The notes: a model not told the origin generated them from the sequence alone. A stretch of 64,000 nucleotides of DNA from Agarivorans sp. Toyoura001 (GCF_005405585.1 NZ_BJEQ01000005.1:1-64000); one strand, 5' to 3'; numbered from the stretch's first letter, positions 18,893 to 28,985 are shown. Numbers and translations: made by a program.

Positions 18893-20581
18893 TTGAAACG
18901 TTTTTTTGGCAAACGCTCCATTGGCACCGCTGTTATTCGCCTTTTAAGTTTAATGATGTTTTTATTCGCCTTGGTCGCTATTAGCTCCTTGACTACTTTG
19001 GTGAATAGCTTAAATGATGCAGAAGCTATAAATGTTGCTGGTTCTTTACGCATGCAAAGCTACCGAATGGCGCACGCGCTAAATGTTTATGACACTGCAC
19101 TTCCTAGGAAAATCGACCAATTTGAGAAATCCCTGTCTAGCCCTGCCTTGATGAAAGTAGCCCAGCAAGACGACACTATTAATCAGCGTTATCAGAAAGT
19201 AAAACACCGTTGGGAGCAGTTAAAACCATTTGTTAAAAATAAAGATATCGCTAGTTTTGACAAACAAATTGTGGGTTTTGTCGACCTAATCGACGATTTT
19301 GTTGCACATACTCAATATGGTTCTGAAGCAAAAGTATTCCAATTAACCCTGCTTCAACTTATCGCTTTTGCCATCATCACCATGATTGCAGTTTATACTT
19401 TGTGGTATATGCAACGTAATATCTCTCGGCCAATTTACCGTTTGGTTGAGGCCGCAAAACAAGTTCAAAACGGCGATTTCAAAATATCAATTTCCACCAT
19501 TTACGCCAGCATTGAAATGGAAACTTTGGCCAAAGCTATTGTATCTATGTCGCAAGACTTAGAGCGCTCATATCAAAACCTAGAGAACCAAGTAAAAGAT
19601 AAGACCAAGGAATTACGTCGCGCCAACCGCGACCTCAATTTTTTATACAATCTTGAACAAACTCTATTTAATAACAATTTGAATCAACAACACCTCACCC
19701 AATCCTTAGAATTACTGTGCGATACTCTCGGCATAAAAGGCGCAAAACTTTATATCGAGAAGCTGGATATTGCGATAGACATTGAGCCCGAAATAAGTGA
19801 ATTTGCAACCCCCATTCCGCTAGAGCTTAACCAAGAACAATACGGCTCTTTGCTGCTCCCTGCTATTCCTGAAGATAGAGCGGCGATTGTGACCAGCTAT
19901 TGCCGCACCGTAACCAAAGTACTGCGCTTTGAACAAAGCTTATTGCAAAAGCAAAAACTGTTACTCATGGAAGAACGCGCCACCATTGCACGCGAGCTAC
20001 ATGACTCTTTAGCTCAAAGCCTCTCTTACCTGAAAATTCAAAACAGCTTGTTACAACGGCAACTAAAGCAGTCACCCACAGACGTTGCTAAAAGCTTAGA
20101 GATAAGTAACGAGATACAAAGTGTTTTAAGCTCAGCCTATATACAACTGCGTGAGCTGCTATCTACCTTTAGGTTAACCATTAAAAACGCTTTGCTGGTA
20201 GATTCTTTACAAGTATTAATAGAAGAGCTTAATACTCAGCACCAACAAACTATTGAGTTAAATACAGACATTTCCAACGATATGGTGGAAGCCGACAAGC
20301 AAATTCACATTATTCAAATTGTGAGAGAAGCGATCATAAACGCTTTAAAACATGCTGACTGTGATAAAATTTCGGTAACATGTATTGGCGAACCAGAGCA
20401 AATATCGGTTGAGATTGCAGACAATGGATTGCAAGGCAATAAATTAAAACAGGTTAACGATCATTACGGCTTACAGATTATGCAAGAACGTGCGCAACGT
20501 TTAGATGGCGAAATACGTTTCGAGCAGTCTTTAACTGGTGGCGTATCGGTAAAACTAACCTTCCCTACAAAGAGTAATTAA
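18893..20581 (+). CDS. narQ: Nitrate/nitrite sensor histidine kinase, NarQ/NarX type
   Basis: Membrane sensor kinase, 562 residues. It has a first membrane helix (about 13-37) and a periplasmic four-helix sensor with the P-box pattern EAINVAGSLRMQSYRMA that binds nitrate. A second membrane helix (about 147-170), a HAMP domain, a signalling region, a HisKA_3 segment (ERATIARELHDS, phospho-His about 370) and a C-terminal ATPase domain follow. The start is TTG at 18893, preceded by AAGGATTTCCGC; no in-frame ATG gives a complete first helix. The partner narP follows after 14 bp. Position beside nap favours NarQ over NarX. Confidence 0.88.
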   Translation: MKRFFGKRSIGTAVIRLLSLMMFLFALVAISSLTTLVNSLNDAEAINVAGSLRMQSYRMAHALNVYDTALPRKIDQFEKSLSSPALMKVAQQDDTINQRYQKVKHRWEQLKPFVKNKDIASFDKQIVGFVDLIDDFVAHTQYGSEAKVFQLTLLQLIAFAIITMIAVYTLWYMQRNISRPIYRLVEAAKQVQNGDFKISISTIYASIEMETLAKAIVSMSQDLERSYQNLENQVKDKTKELRRANRDLNFLYNLEQTLFNNNLNQQHLTQSLELLCDTLGIKGAKLYIEKLDIAIDIEPEISEFATPIPLELNQEQYGSLLLPAIPEDRAAIVTSYCRTVTKVLRFEQSLLQKQKLLLMEERATIARELHDSLAQSLSYLKIQNSLLQRQLKQSPTDVAKSLEISNEIQSVLSSAYIQLRELLSTFRLTIKNALLVDSLQVLIEELNTQHQQTIELNTDISNDMVEADKQIHIIQIVREAIINALKHADCDKISVTCIGEPEQISVEIADNGLQGNKLKQVNDHYGLQIMQERAQRLDGEIRFEQSLTGGVSVKLTFPTKSN

Positions 20582-20595
20582 GGATTCTTTAAGCT

Positions 20596-21231
20596 ATGAG
20601 CGACCCAATCAACATTATTGTTGTAGACGACCACCCGTTAATGCGAAAAGGTATCGTGCAGTTTTTAAGCATAGAGCCAGATTTTAACGTAGTTGCAGAA
20701 GCAGGCAGTGGCGCACAAGCAGTAGAACTCTGCACCGAATTAGAACCCGATGTTGTATTACTAGATCTTAATATGAAGGGTTTGTCGGGTTTAGATACCT
20801 TAAAACTGTTACGAGAAAAACAGGTCTCTTCAACCATCATTATTCTTACAGTTTCTGACTCTAAACAAGACGTAATCAAGCTCATTAACGCTGGCGCAGA
20901 TGGTTACTTGTTAAAAGATATGGAGCCTGAGCAATTACACGAACAACTCAAACAAGCCGCTGCAGGTAAACAAGTATTAAGCGAAGAGCTATTGCCTTAC
21001 CTAAACTGCCTACACGAAAATGATGAGTTTGCTGAGAAGTTAGCCACGGTAACCAAACGTGAGTTACAAACGCTGAATGAAATCGCTAAAGGTGCTAGTA
21101 ATCGCGAAGTAGCCTCTAGTTTAAAAATCACAGAAGGCACTGTGAAGGTTCATGTTAAAAGCCTATTGCGTAAGTTAAACGCCAAGTCTCGAGTAGAACT
21201 TACGGTCATGTACTTAGAGCATATGGCCTAA
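20596..21231 (+). CDS. narP: NarP/NarL family response regulator
   Basis: A 211-residue response regulator. The receiver domain (1-120) carries the acidic pair Asp11/Asp12, phospho-Asp57 in LLDLNM, and LLKDM. The C-terminal LuxR-type helix-turn-helix is about 148-205 (LTKRE-like TKRELQTLNEIAKG, TEGTVKVHVKSLLRKL). Most likely it is phosphorylated by the kinase just upstream and controls nap through the 17613-17628 repeat. Confidence 0.9.
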   Translation: MSDPINIIVVDDHPLMRKGIVQFLSIEPDFNVVAEAGSGAQAVELCTELEPDVVLLDLNMKGLSGLDTLKLLREKQVSSTIIILTVSDSKQDVIKLINAGADGYLLKDMEPEQLHEQLKQAAAGKQVLSEELLPYLNCLHENDEFAEKLATVTKRELQTLNEIAKGASNREVASSLKITEGTVKVHVKSLLRKLNAKSRVELTVMYLEHMA

Positions 21232-21240
21232 GCTTTAACC

Positions 21241-21471
21241 ATGAATAATCTGGTCTTGGTTGCAGAAGCGCTATGTATACTTTTAGCGCTTAGCTTTGTT
21301 AGCAAAGCGATGTGGGGGCATGCTAGACAACATAACGATTGGTTTAATCCTTTGCGGATTTTCTTTAAACCAGTAAACGATTTAAGCCCTAATGAGTACC
21401 TGCTAATACGTAGGTCAGTTTATTTACTAGTATTAACCGTGTTGTTAGATTTGCTAAGGCATTGGTTATAA
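21241..21471 (+). CDS. Small two-helix membrane protein after narP, unknown function
   Basis: A 76-residue frame starting 9 bp after the narP stop. It has a hydrophobic N-terminal helix (about 4-20), a middle stretch with WFNPLRIFFKPVNDLSPNEY, and a C-terminal hydrophobic helix (about 58-72). I do not recognise the family. The close spacing and the shared terminator at 21481-21509 argue that it is the third gene of the narQP transcript. Confidence 0.65.
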   Translation: MNNLVLVAEALCILLALSFVSKAMWGHARQHNDWFNPLRIFFKPVNDLSPNEYLLIRRSVYLLVLTVLLDLLRHWL

Positions 21472-21480
21472 ACAAGCAAT

Positions 21481-21509
21481 AAAAAAGCGGCTAACAAGCC
21501 GCTTTTTTT
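21481..21509. terminator. Bidirectional terminator between narQP and ygiQ
   Basis: Stem AAAAAAGCGGC/GCCGCTTTTTT with TAACAA loop, A6 on one side and T7 on the other. It serves the converging narQP unit and the YgiQ gene. Confidence 0.92.
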
Positions 21510-21512
21510 ACG

Positions 21513-23648
21513 TTATCGTTTTTGCTTAAACTGTTTGTTGGTAAACCGTGTCGCAGCAAAATTACTGTTTTTGGCACCTTTATAACCACGGTTCGCCGCA
21601 CCGCGACCACCTCTTCGGTTGTCGGCTGGCACCAAATGATGCAAGCCATTACCAATTAATTTCGTTAAGCCCATATTCGTTAAGCCTTCACGAATTAACG
21701 GCCAGTTCTTCTCATCATGATAACGTAGCAAAGCTTTATGCAAGCGACGCTGACGCCCCTTCTTCGCTACCGACACTTTTTCACTAGTATGGCTCACCTT
21801 ATGTAACGGATTACGCTCGGTGTGATACATAGTTGTTGCGTTAGCCAATGGCGATGGATAGAAGTTTTGCACTTGGTCTAAGCGGAATTTATTCTTTTTA
21901 AGCCACAGCGCCAAGGTCACCATATCTTCATCTTTGGTCCCTGGATGCGCAGAGATGAAATAAGGAATCAGATACTGTTTCTTACCCGCTTCTTTAGAGT
22001 ATTTGTCGAATAGTTCTTTAAACTTGTGGTAAGTCCCCATGCCCGGCTTCATCATCTTAGACAATGGACCCTCTTCGGTATGTTCTGGGGCAATCTTTAA
22101 ATACCCGCCGACATGGTGTAGCGCTAGCTCTTTAATATAACGCGGGTCTTCAATGGCTAAATCGTAGCGAACACCAGAAGCAATCAAGATCTTTTTGATG
22201 CCTTCCACCTTTCGCGCTCTGCGATACAAATCAATAGTCGGCGTATGGTCAGTATCCATATGATGACAAATAGTTGGGTAAACACAGGATAAACGGCGGC
22301 AGGTTTCTTCGGCTTTCGGGCTTTTACAATTTAAGCGATACATATTCGCGGTAGGACCACCTAAATCAGAAATAATACCCGTGAATCCAGGCACTTGATC
22401 TCTGATCTGCTCGATCTCATTGATAATAGAATCTTCTGAACGACTTTGAATAATTCGCCCTTCGTGCTCAGTGATAGAACAGAATGTACAGCCCCCGTAA
22501 CAACCACGCATGATATTGATTGAGAACTTAATCATGTCATAAGCCGGGATTTTCGCTTTACCGTAACTAGGATGCGGAATACGTTGATAAGGTAAACCAA
22601 ACACGCCATCCATATCTTCGGTACTTAATGGTAACGCAGGAGGGTTAAGCCATATATAACGATCACCGTGGCGCTGAGCTAATGCTCGCGCACACCCAGG
22701 GTTTGTCTCAAGGTGGAAAATACGAGAAGCATGCGCGTAAAGCACTTGGTTAACTTTTACCTGTTCGTAAGCAGGCAAATTAATATATACATTTTCCCAA
22801 GGACGCTTTTTCTCCATTTGCACAACAATTGGTTTGGCTTGCTGTGGATCTGATTCTACCGGAGCGTCCTCCTTGCTTGAGCAAGTTTCCTCAATTTCGG
22901 CATAAGGGCTAGGAATAGGATCGATTTTTCCTGGTTTATCGAGGTGACTTGAATCTAATCCGCTCCATCCAGGTAGCGCTTCTTTACGAATAATGGCCGT
23001 ACCACGCACATCATAAAGATCAGCAATGTCCTCACCTTGGCTTAAACGATAAGCCACTTCCACTAGCGGACGTTCAGCGTTTCCATAGATAAGTAATTCT
23101 GCTTTTGCATCAAACAATACTGAACGGCGAACTTTGTCTGACCAGTAATCATAGTGGGCAATCCGGCGCAAGCTAGCTTCAATACCACCCAAAACAACGG
23201 GTACATCTTTATACGCTTCTTTACAGCGCTGAGAATACACAATCACTGCGCGATCTGGCCGCTTTCCACCTTCATCATTTGGTGTATATGCATCATCATG
23301 GCGCAATTTGCGATCAGCCGTATAGCGGTTGATCATCGAGTCCATGTTGCCAGCTGTTACGCCAAAAAATAAATTAGGCTTACCAAGCGTCATAAACGCG
23401 TCTTTACTGGTCCACTCGGGCTGAGCAATGATACCCACTCTAAACCCCTTAGCTTCAAGCATTCGGCCAATAACCGCCATACCAAAACTAGGGTGATCCA
23501 CATAGGCATCGCCAGTCACTAAGATAATGTCACAACTGTCCCAACCTAAGGCTTTCATCTCTTTACGAGACATCGGCAAAAACGGCGCAGCGGCTCGCTG
23601 ACGGTTTACACAAGTTTCAGGTTTAAACAGGGTTTCAGCTGTGTGCAT
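21513..23648 (-). CDS. ygiQ: YgiQ family radical SAM protein
   Basis: Large radical SAM protein, about 711 residues, of unknown substrate. It has an N-terminal segment typical of YgiQ ([29 protein letters not shown]), the SAM cluster motif CYGGCTFC near residue 390, and a C-terminal Arg/Gly/Asn-rich tail. A hydrophilic insert near 240-275 contains two cysteines. ATG at 23648 is chosen over TTG at 23654; no strong ribosome-binding site is visible. Confidence 0.88.
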   Translation of the reverse strand: MHTAETLFKPETCVNRQRAAAPFLPMSRKEMKALGWDSCDIILVTGDAYVDHPSFGMAVIGRMLEAKGFRVGIIAQPEWTSKDAFMTLGKPNLFFGVTAGNMDSMINRYTADRKLRHDDAYTPNDEGGKRPDRAVIVYSQRCKEAYKDVPVVLGGIEASLRRIAHYDYWSDKVRRSVLFDAKAELLIYGNAERPLVEVAYRLSQGEDIADLYDVRGTAIIRKEALPGWSGLDSSHLDKPGKIDPIPSPYAEIEETCSSKEDAPVESDPQQAKPIVVQMEKKRPWENVYINLPAYEQVKVNQVLYAHASRIFHLETNPGCARALAQRHGDRYIWLNPPALPLSTEDMDGVFGLPYQRIPHPSYGKAKIPAYDMIKFSINIMRGCYGGCTFCSITEHEGRIIQSRSEDSIINEIEQIRDQVPGFTGIISDLGGPTANMYRLNCKSPKAEETCRRLSCVYPTICHHMDTDHTPTIDLYRRARKVEGIKKILIASGVRYDLAIEDPRYIKELALHHVGGYLKIAPEHTEEGPLSKMMKPGMGTYHKFKELFDKYSKEAGKKQYLIPYFISAHPGTKDEDMVTLALWLKKNKFRLDQVQNFYPSPLANATTMYHTERNPLHKVSHTSEKVSVAKKGRQRRLHKALLRYHDEKNWPLIREGLTNMGLTKLIGNGLHHLVPADNRRGGRGAANRGYKGAKNSNFAATRFTNKQFKQKR

Positions 23649-23825
23649 ATACAAAGTCTCAAAAAAGTAAGCGCGGCATTATATACGTAATACGAGTGAG
23701 TAGGAAACGGATTAACACAGAGTTAACAAATTGGCCTGTCTTAGCTACGTTACAGCTAGCTAGGTGATTGGATTTAGTCTAAAATTTCTCATAATATTTA
23801 GTTGCTTAGGTAGACAGTTAGTCAA

Positions 23826-25373
23826 ATGGATTTGCTCATTCAGGTTAAACGTATTGTTGTTATTCTATTTGCCTCTCAAGTCTTATTGGCCTGCGCGCAG
23901 CGCCCTAGCAACGAATTGATTGAGCAACATAAGCAAGCGAGTTACACCTTAACGCTCCCACAGGATTCTATTAACCAGTTAAAAATTGATCATATTACGC
24001 AGTATCAGCCTGGTAAAACTGGGATAGCGATACTCGCAGACGGTATTAGCGCCTTTGCTGCTCGTATCGCTCTAATCGAGCAAGCAGAGCAAAGTATTGA
24101 TGCTCAGTACTACATGATTAAAGAAGACATGACCGGTGCTATTTTCTTAGGAAATTTACTGAAGGCAGCTGATCGCGGGGTGCGTGTAAGGCTACTTATC
24201 GACGACATTAATACCTCTAACTACGATGACGTACTTAAAGCTTTATCACTGCATCACAATATAGAAGTCCGGATATTTAATCCATTTTACGACCGTACCT
24301 TTCGAGGCACCAATATGGTCGGCGACTTTAATCGCTTAAACAGCCGAATGCACAATAAGTCACTCACCATAGACGGAGTAATTACGGTGGTTGGTGGCAG
24401 AAACATCGGTGATGAATATTTTAGTGCTAAAGCGGAATTAGAGTTTGCAGATTTAGATGCCATTGCACTGGGCCCAGTGGTAAAAGAAGTAAGCCAAGCA
24501 TTTGATTTTTACTGGAACGGTTTCAGAGCTTACCCGATTGAGGCACTAAATCCACACGATATAGATCAGCAAAAGCAATATCGACGCCTAGAACAACAGA
24601 TATTTAAAAATAGCGTGAAGTCTTTCATCGTTGCCCATCAGCGTTACCAACAATTGCTGGTTAACCAAGATTTTAGAGATCACCTTTATTGGTGTGATGG
24701 ACGCTTACTGGTTGACCATCCGGATAAAGACCCGGCCTACCCTTCAGACGTTTCGAGCAACTTGGGAGTAGCCTTAAGCAAGGCAGAACAAAGCATTATG
24801 CTCAGCTCTCCGTACTTTGTGCCAGGAGAAGAAGGTACCGAAGGTTTATTAGCCCTCGCCAACAAAGGCATAGATGTGAGTGTAATCACCAACTCTTTAG
24901 CCGCTACCGATGTTGCAGCGGTTCATTCGGGTTATAAAAAGTACCGTAAACGTCTGGTCGAAGGAAACGTGTTTCTTTATGAAGTAAAACCCGACGCTAA
25001 ACAAAAAGAACGCCTCGCGTTCTTTGGAAAAGGCGCTTCTCGAGCAAGCCTGCATAGCAAAATGTTTATTATTGATGAAGAGAAACTGTTTATTGGTTCG
25101 TTCAATTGGGATCCACGCTCTATAAACTTAAATACAGAAATGGGCTTACTACTCACCTGTCCTAACTTAGCCGAGTTGATTCATCATTCGGTACATGAAG
25201 AACTGCCCTACAAGAGTTATTTGTTAGCTTTAGATCAACAGCAAGACTTAGAATGGATAGAAAAAAGAAGAGAACAAGAAGAGCTACGCTACAACAAGGA
25301 ACCTAAGGCAAGTGCCTGGAGAAAGTTTCAAGCTTGGATAGTTGGCCTACTACCCTTAGAAGACCAACTATAA
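23826..25373 (+). CDS. Phospholipase D-family lipoprotein, cardiolipin synthase C-like
   Basis: A 515-residue member of the phospholipase D superfamily with two HKD motifs: RMHNKSLTIDG (about residue 175) and SLHSKMFIID (about 409), followed by GSFNWDPRS. The N-terminus has a hydrophobic stretch ending in the lipobox LLAC, so it is probably a membrane-anchored lipoprotein. Length and architecture resemble ClsC (YmdC), which makes cardiolipin from phosphatidylglycerol and phosphatidylethanolamine. No ymdB-like partner is adjacent, so the exact reaction is inferred. Confidence 0.82.
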   Translation: MDLLIQVKRIVVILFASQVLLACAQRPSNELIEQHKQASYTLTLPQDSINQLKIDHITQYQPGKTGIAILADGISAFAARIALIEQAEQSIDAQYYMIKEDMTGAIFLGNLLKAADRGVRVRLLIDDINTSNYDDVLKALSLHHNIEVRIFNPFYDRTFRGTNMVGDFNRLNSRMHNKSLTIDGVITVVGGRNIGDEYFSAKAELEFADLDAIALGPVVKEVSQAFDFYWNGFRAYPIEALNPHDIDQQKQYRRLEQQIFKNSVKSFIVAHQRYQQLLVNQDFRDHLYWCDGRLLVDHPDKDPAYPSDVSSNLGVALSKAEQSIMLSSPYFVPGEEGTEGLLALANKGIDVSVITNSLAATDVAAVHSGYKKYRKRLVEGNVFLYEVKPDAKQKERLAFFGKGASRASLHSKMFIIDEEKLFIGSFNWDPRSINLNTEMGLLLTCPNLAELIHHSVHEELPYKSYLLALDQQQDLEWIEKRREQEELRYNKEPKASAWRKFQAWIVGLLPLEDQL

Positions 25374-25383
25374 GTAGGCGCTA

Positions 25384-25866
25384 TTAGTGCTGGTGACCAC
25401 AGCCGCCAGCCGCATGAACGTGACCGTGAGCTAATTCTTCTTCAGTGGCTTTACGCACTTCTGTTACTTCAATGCTAAAGGCTAAATCAATACCCGCTAG
25501 AGGGTGATTACCATCAACAATCACTTCGTCTTCTTCCATACCAATGATGATAACTGATTGCTCACCTTCATCAGTAGTTGCACGAAACTGCATACCCACT
25601 TCTACTTCAACATCGCCAAACATTGATTGTGGAACAGCCTGAACAAGGTTGTCATTGCGCTCGCCATAGCCATCTGCAGCGGCAATATCAGCGTCAAACT
25701 TATCGCCAGTTTGTTTACCAATTAATGCTTGCTCTAAGCCAGGTACCAATTGGCCGTGACCAACAATAATTGCTAAAGGTTCTTTACCTTCAGACGTATC
25801 TAGTTGTTCACCGTTCGCGGTTACTGTGTATTCGAAAATGGCAACATCGTCTTTTGCGATAATCAT
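25384..25866 (-). CDS. slyD: FKBP-type peptidyl-prolyl isomerase SlyD
   Basis: Cytoplasmic prolyl isomerase and chaperone, 160 residues. The FKBP domain is interrupted by the insert-in-flap domain typical of SlyD (GHGQLVPGLEQALIGKQTGDKF...NHPLAGIDLAFSIEV). The tail is short and His-rich with one Cys (HGHVHAAGGCGHQH), much shorter than the nickel-binding tail of E. coli SlyD, so metal binding is likely reduced. ATG at 25866 has AAAGGAA upstream. It is convergent with the phospholipase gene. Confidence 0.9.
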   Translation of the reverse strand: MIIAKDDVAIFEYTVTANGEQLDTSEGKEPLAIIVGHGQLVPGLEQALIGKQTGDKFDADIAAADGYGERNDNLVQAVPQSMFGDVEVEVGMQFRATTDEGEQSVIIIGMEEDEVIVDGNHPLAGIDLAFSIEVTEVRKATEEELAHGHVHAAGGCGHQH

Positions 25867-26155
25867 TAAAGATTCCTTTAGTTAATATTTGCAGCTATGC
25901 CGCGAAACGGCTAATTCTAAAGCTTCGTTATGGAAATTGCCAACGCTTCAAAAAATTGTCCCGCAACCTTGATACTTACTCGATAAAACTACTCACTAAT
26001 GAGATAGGTAAAAGGGTGTGGCTACAGGTAAATGTTTCTCGAATTATCTTTTACTTAAAGATGTTCTAACGAAATAAACCTCACTGATTTAAATCATGCG
26101 GTAAGCCTATTTAGGGTGTAAAATCGCATTTTTTCTAAGACGGTTATTTATCTTT

Positions 26156-26776
26156 ATGGACTTCTCCATTCTTCTCATTTTCATTCCCACATTTTTCTTT
26201 GTCTCTATTACCCCCGGAATGTGTATGACGCTTGCGATGACCCTAGGCATGACCATTGGGCTGCGCCGCACCTTTTGGATGATGCTAGGTGAAATGATAG
26301 GAGTAGGCATAGTTGCGGTGCTAGCTGTACTTGGTGTTGCTGCAATTATGCTGCGTTACCCAGATGTGTTTACCTTGCTAAAATGGGTTGGCGGCAGCTA
26401 CCTTGGTTACTTAGGGATCCAAATGTGGCGCTCTCGCGGAAAGATGGCCATACCCGAAAAAATTGAACAGCAAGCACAAGTTAGCCCTTGGCAATTAGCC
26501 ACACAGGGGCTGGTAACAGCAATAGCGAATCCTAAAGGTTGGGCCTTTATGATTTCACTGTTACCGCCTTTTATCCAAGCGGACAAAGCCCTTCCCCTGC
26601 AACTTAGTGTATTAGTGGGGATAATTCTAATTTCTGAGTTTGTTTGTATGACTCTTTATGCAACCGGTGGAAAAACCTTACGGTTATTCTTAAACAAAAG
26701 CGGCAACGTGCGATTACTTAATCGAATATCTGGCACATTAATGATTGGAGTGGGCATTTGGTTAGTATCTAGCTAA
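26156..26776 (+). CDS. LysE/RhtB family amino-acid exporter
   Basis: A 206-residue inner-membrane protein with five to six hydrophobic segments. The family signature near the N-terminus is ITPGMCMTLAMTLGMTIG, and NPKGWAFMISLLPPF lies near residue 124. Substrate (amino acid or homoserine lactone) cannot be deduced. It is transcribed alone. Confidence 0.87.
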   Translation: MDFSILLIFIPTFFFVSITPGMCMTLAMTLGMTIGLRRTFWMMLGEMIGVGIVAVLAVLGVAAIMLRYPDVFTLLKWVGGSYLGYLGIQMWRSRGKMAIPEKIEQQAQVSPWQLATQGLVTAIANPKGWAFMISLLPPFIQADKALPLQLSVLVGIILISEFVCMTLYATGGKTLRLFLNKSGNVRLLNRISGTLMIGVGIWLVSS

Positions 26777-26924
26777 AAAAAGGAGCTTCGTTAGTTATTT
26801 TTTGCACCACTATTTAAAGTAACGACCTGCCACCAGACAGCCAAGACATGAATAAAATCACTGGGCGACTATAATCAATAAAGGCATTAAGCCATGCCCA
26901 ATAAATAATTCTGAAGGAAGGTAA

Positions 26925-27398
26925 ATGGATAGTCCGAGCAAAATAACATGGCCAGATTATTATCACCCTCGAAACTCACACATTCATGTAAAAAACCAAA
27001 TTCAGACGGCTGTTACTGCTGAAAACATTTGGGCCTGTTTAGTGCGAGCACCTTGTTGGCCTAACTGGAAGCACACAACAACGTCTTTACAAATTTTGAA
27101 TGGCGACGGCATAGAGCTTCACAAAGGCTCTATATTTAAATGGCAAACCAAAAAACTGTCCTTTGAATGCACCGTTGTAGAATACCAAACACATAAAAAA
27201 CTCGCTTGGAAAGGTAAGTCAGGAAGCATGGACATGTACCATGCTTGGCTGCTGCAAGAGAACGATAATGGCTGCGAAATTTACACTGAAACCACCCAAC
27301 GGAACGGTATGACATGGCTAAGCAAGTACTTTGCCCCTAAGCATATCCATCTATACCACCAGCAATGGTTAGACGAGCTGCAGCAACAAGCCAAGTAA
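26925..27398 (+). CDS. SRPBCC (START-like) domain protein
   Basis: A 157-residue cytoplasmic protein without signal peptide. The pattern IQTAVTAENIWACLVRAPCWPNWK, GSIFKWQTKK, TVVEYQTHKKLAWKG and YTETTQRNG fits the helix-grip SRPBCC fold, related to the polyketide cyclase/dehydrase family. It presumably binds a hydrophobic ligand; the ligand is unknown. AAGGAAGGTAA precedes the ATG. It is followed by the tRNA-Ser gene on the other strand. Confidence 0.75.
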   Translation: MDSPSKITWPDYYHPRNSHIHVKNQIQTAVTAENIWACLVRAPCWPNWKHTTTSLQILNGDGIELHKGSIFKWQTKKLSFECTVVEYQTHKKLAWKGKSGSMDMYHAWLLQENDNGCEIYTETTQRNGMTWLSKYFAPKHIHLYHQQWLDELQQQAK

Positions 27399-27432
27399 AT
27401 TATTTTTGAATGGTAGAGTTTAAAAGAGAAGA

Positions 27433-27520
27433 TGGCGGTGACGGAGAGATTCGAACTCTCGAAGGGTTGCCCCTTACACACTTTCCAGGCGTGCTCCTTC
27501 AGCCACTCGGACACGTCACC
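27433..27520 (-). tRNA. tRNA-Ser (anticodon GGA)
   Basis: On the minus strand an 88-nt sequence begins GGTGACG and ends CGTCACC-G-CCA, so CCA is encoded. The anticodon loop CTGGAAA carries GGA. There is a long class II variable arm with a GGGGCAACCCT stem-loop, and the T-loop is GTTCGAATC. These make it tRNA-Ser reading UCC/UCU. Confidence 0.97.
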
Positions 27521-27649
27521 TTATTTGAATTACTGCGCTTAGCAATAATGAGGCGCTAGATTACGGATCACTTATGTTTGGGTCAATAACTTTTTGGCCA
27601 AATACTGGCAACTGCCGAGTTCTTAAACAATTTTTGCTGACTCAAACAA

Positions 27650-27673
27650 AAAAAGAAGCCGAAGCTTCTTTTT
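27650..27673 (-). terminator. glk terminator
   Basis: Stem AAAAAGAAGC/GCTTCTTTTT with CGAA loop, 20 bp after the glk stop; further A residues on the left give a T-tract on the minus strand. Confidence 0.88.
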
Positions 27674-27692
27674 CGTTAAACAGCTTTTAAGC

Positions 27693-28658
27693 CTAAATAC
27701 GGTAGCCGTTGCTTTGACGTAAGTAAGCAGCTGCCCCCTGCAAGCCGGGCTGTTCTTCCGTAATGATGTAAACAGGCACTTTTGCCACAAAATCTACAAA
27801 ACGGCCCTTATCTTCAAAACGCTTGCGGAATTCGCTGTTATTAAAGAAATCCATAAAACGAGTGATGATGCCACCGGCAATGTAAACGCCGCCGAAGGTT
27901 GACATGTTAAGCGCTAAATTACCGCCAAACGAGCCCAAGGCACGACAGAATACTTCCATTGCTTCAACACACACTGGACAGCTTCCGTCTATACCGCGTG
28001 AGGTAATATCTGACGGTTGAAAGCTTTCGGCTGTTTTACCGCGCATGTCCATTAAGCCTTCGTAAATGTTTACCAAGCCAGGGCCAGATAACAAACGCTC
28101 TGCAGATACGTGGCCATAGCGTTTTTGTAAGAAACTCAATACGTGGGCTTCTTTGTCATCATTTGCGGCAAATTCTACGTGTCCGCCTTCGCCAGGAATA
28201 CATACGTACTCGCTGTCGTGATGAATAAGGTGAGCGACACCTAAGCCAGTACCAGGGCCATAAACGGCAATTGGGTTACCACTTTTAGCTGTCTCGCCGC
28301 CTATTTGAATTTTTTGCTCGTCAGTCAATGTAGGAATAGACATGGCGATACCGGTGTAATCATTGATTACATGAAAGTTTTCAAACCCAAGTTGCTCTTG
28401 AACTTCTCTCTTGGAGAACGCCCAACTATGGTTGGTCATGGCAATCCAGTCTTTATCCGTTGGACAAGCAATTGCCACACAGGCTTGAGTAACCGATTCT
28501 TGCTGCTCTTTTAGGTAGAGAGAAATCACATCTGCAATGCTTGGGTAGTCTGCACACAAATATTTTTGTAGTCGTCCAATTTCGCCCGTTTTTAATTCAA
28601 CTAGCGCTAAACGAATATTTGTACCACCTACATCGGCAATTAAACCAAAACTGGCCAT
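27693..28658 (-). CDS. glk: Glucokinase
   Basis: Cytoplasmic ATP-dependent glucokinase, first step of glucose use. From ATG at 28658 it has 321 residues, the same as E. coli Glk. The phosphate-binding motif is LIADVGGTNIRLAL. The GPGTGLGVAHL and PGEGGHVEFA segments hold sugar-binding residues, and YIAGGI is near the C-terminus. The frame opens at 28709, but AAGGAAAACAAA before 28658 decides the start. It is divergent from hexR, which in relatives controls it. Confidence 0.94.
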   Translation of the reverse strand: MASFGLIADVGGTNIRLALVELKTGEIGRLQKYLCADYPSIADVISLYLKEQQESVTQACVAIACPTDKDWIAMTNHSWAFSKREVQEQLGFENFHVINDYTGIAMSIPTLTDEQKIQIGGETAKSGNPIAVYGPGTGLGVAHLIHHDSEYVCIPGEGGHVEFAANDDKEAHVLSFLQKRYGHVSAERLLSGPGLVNIYEGLMDMRGKTAESFQPSDITSRGIDGSCPVCVEAMEVFCRALGSFGGNLALNMSTFGGVYIAGGIITRFMDFFNNSEFRKRFEDKGRFVDFVAKVPVYIITEEQPGLQGAAAYLRQSNGYRI

Positions 28659-28900
28659 TTTGTTTTCCTTCATACCAAGTTCAAAAAAAAGAAAAATAAC
28701 ATTACTCATCCTAACAAACAGTCATTAAGATGGCTCTAGTATATTTGTGTTGTGGAATTTTACCGCTTTTGTACTAGAATTTCGTTAGTAAATTACCAAT
28801 TGTGTAAGCCTTTTAAAAGATTTTAGACATAGCTCAAACTATAAAATCCCCCTCTGGTCTATGATTGCTCATAATTCGGCTTGTTTTAGCTAATTGTCTA

Positions 28901-28915
28901 TGTAATTGTATGACA
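28901..28915. promoter_or_regulatory. Possible HexR operator
   Basis: TGTAATTGTATGACA matches 12 of 15 positions of the palindromic HexR motif as I remember it (TGTAATTAAATTACA). It lies in the 327-bp region between divergent glk and hexR, 71 bp before the hexR ATG. Placement suits autoregulation and control of glk, but the match is imperfect. Confidence 0.4.
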
Positions 28916-28985
28916 TATATTCTGTTGAAAAATTATTACATTTGACAACGCCGACATAACAAATGCGCTAAAAATAACGGATATT

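Noticed and set aside
27281-27514. Minus-strand open frame across the tRNA-Ser gene
   Set aside because: It reads through the tRNA and the end of the SRPBCC gene on the opposite strand; the tRNA explains the conserved sequence.
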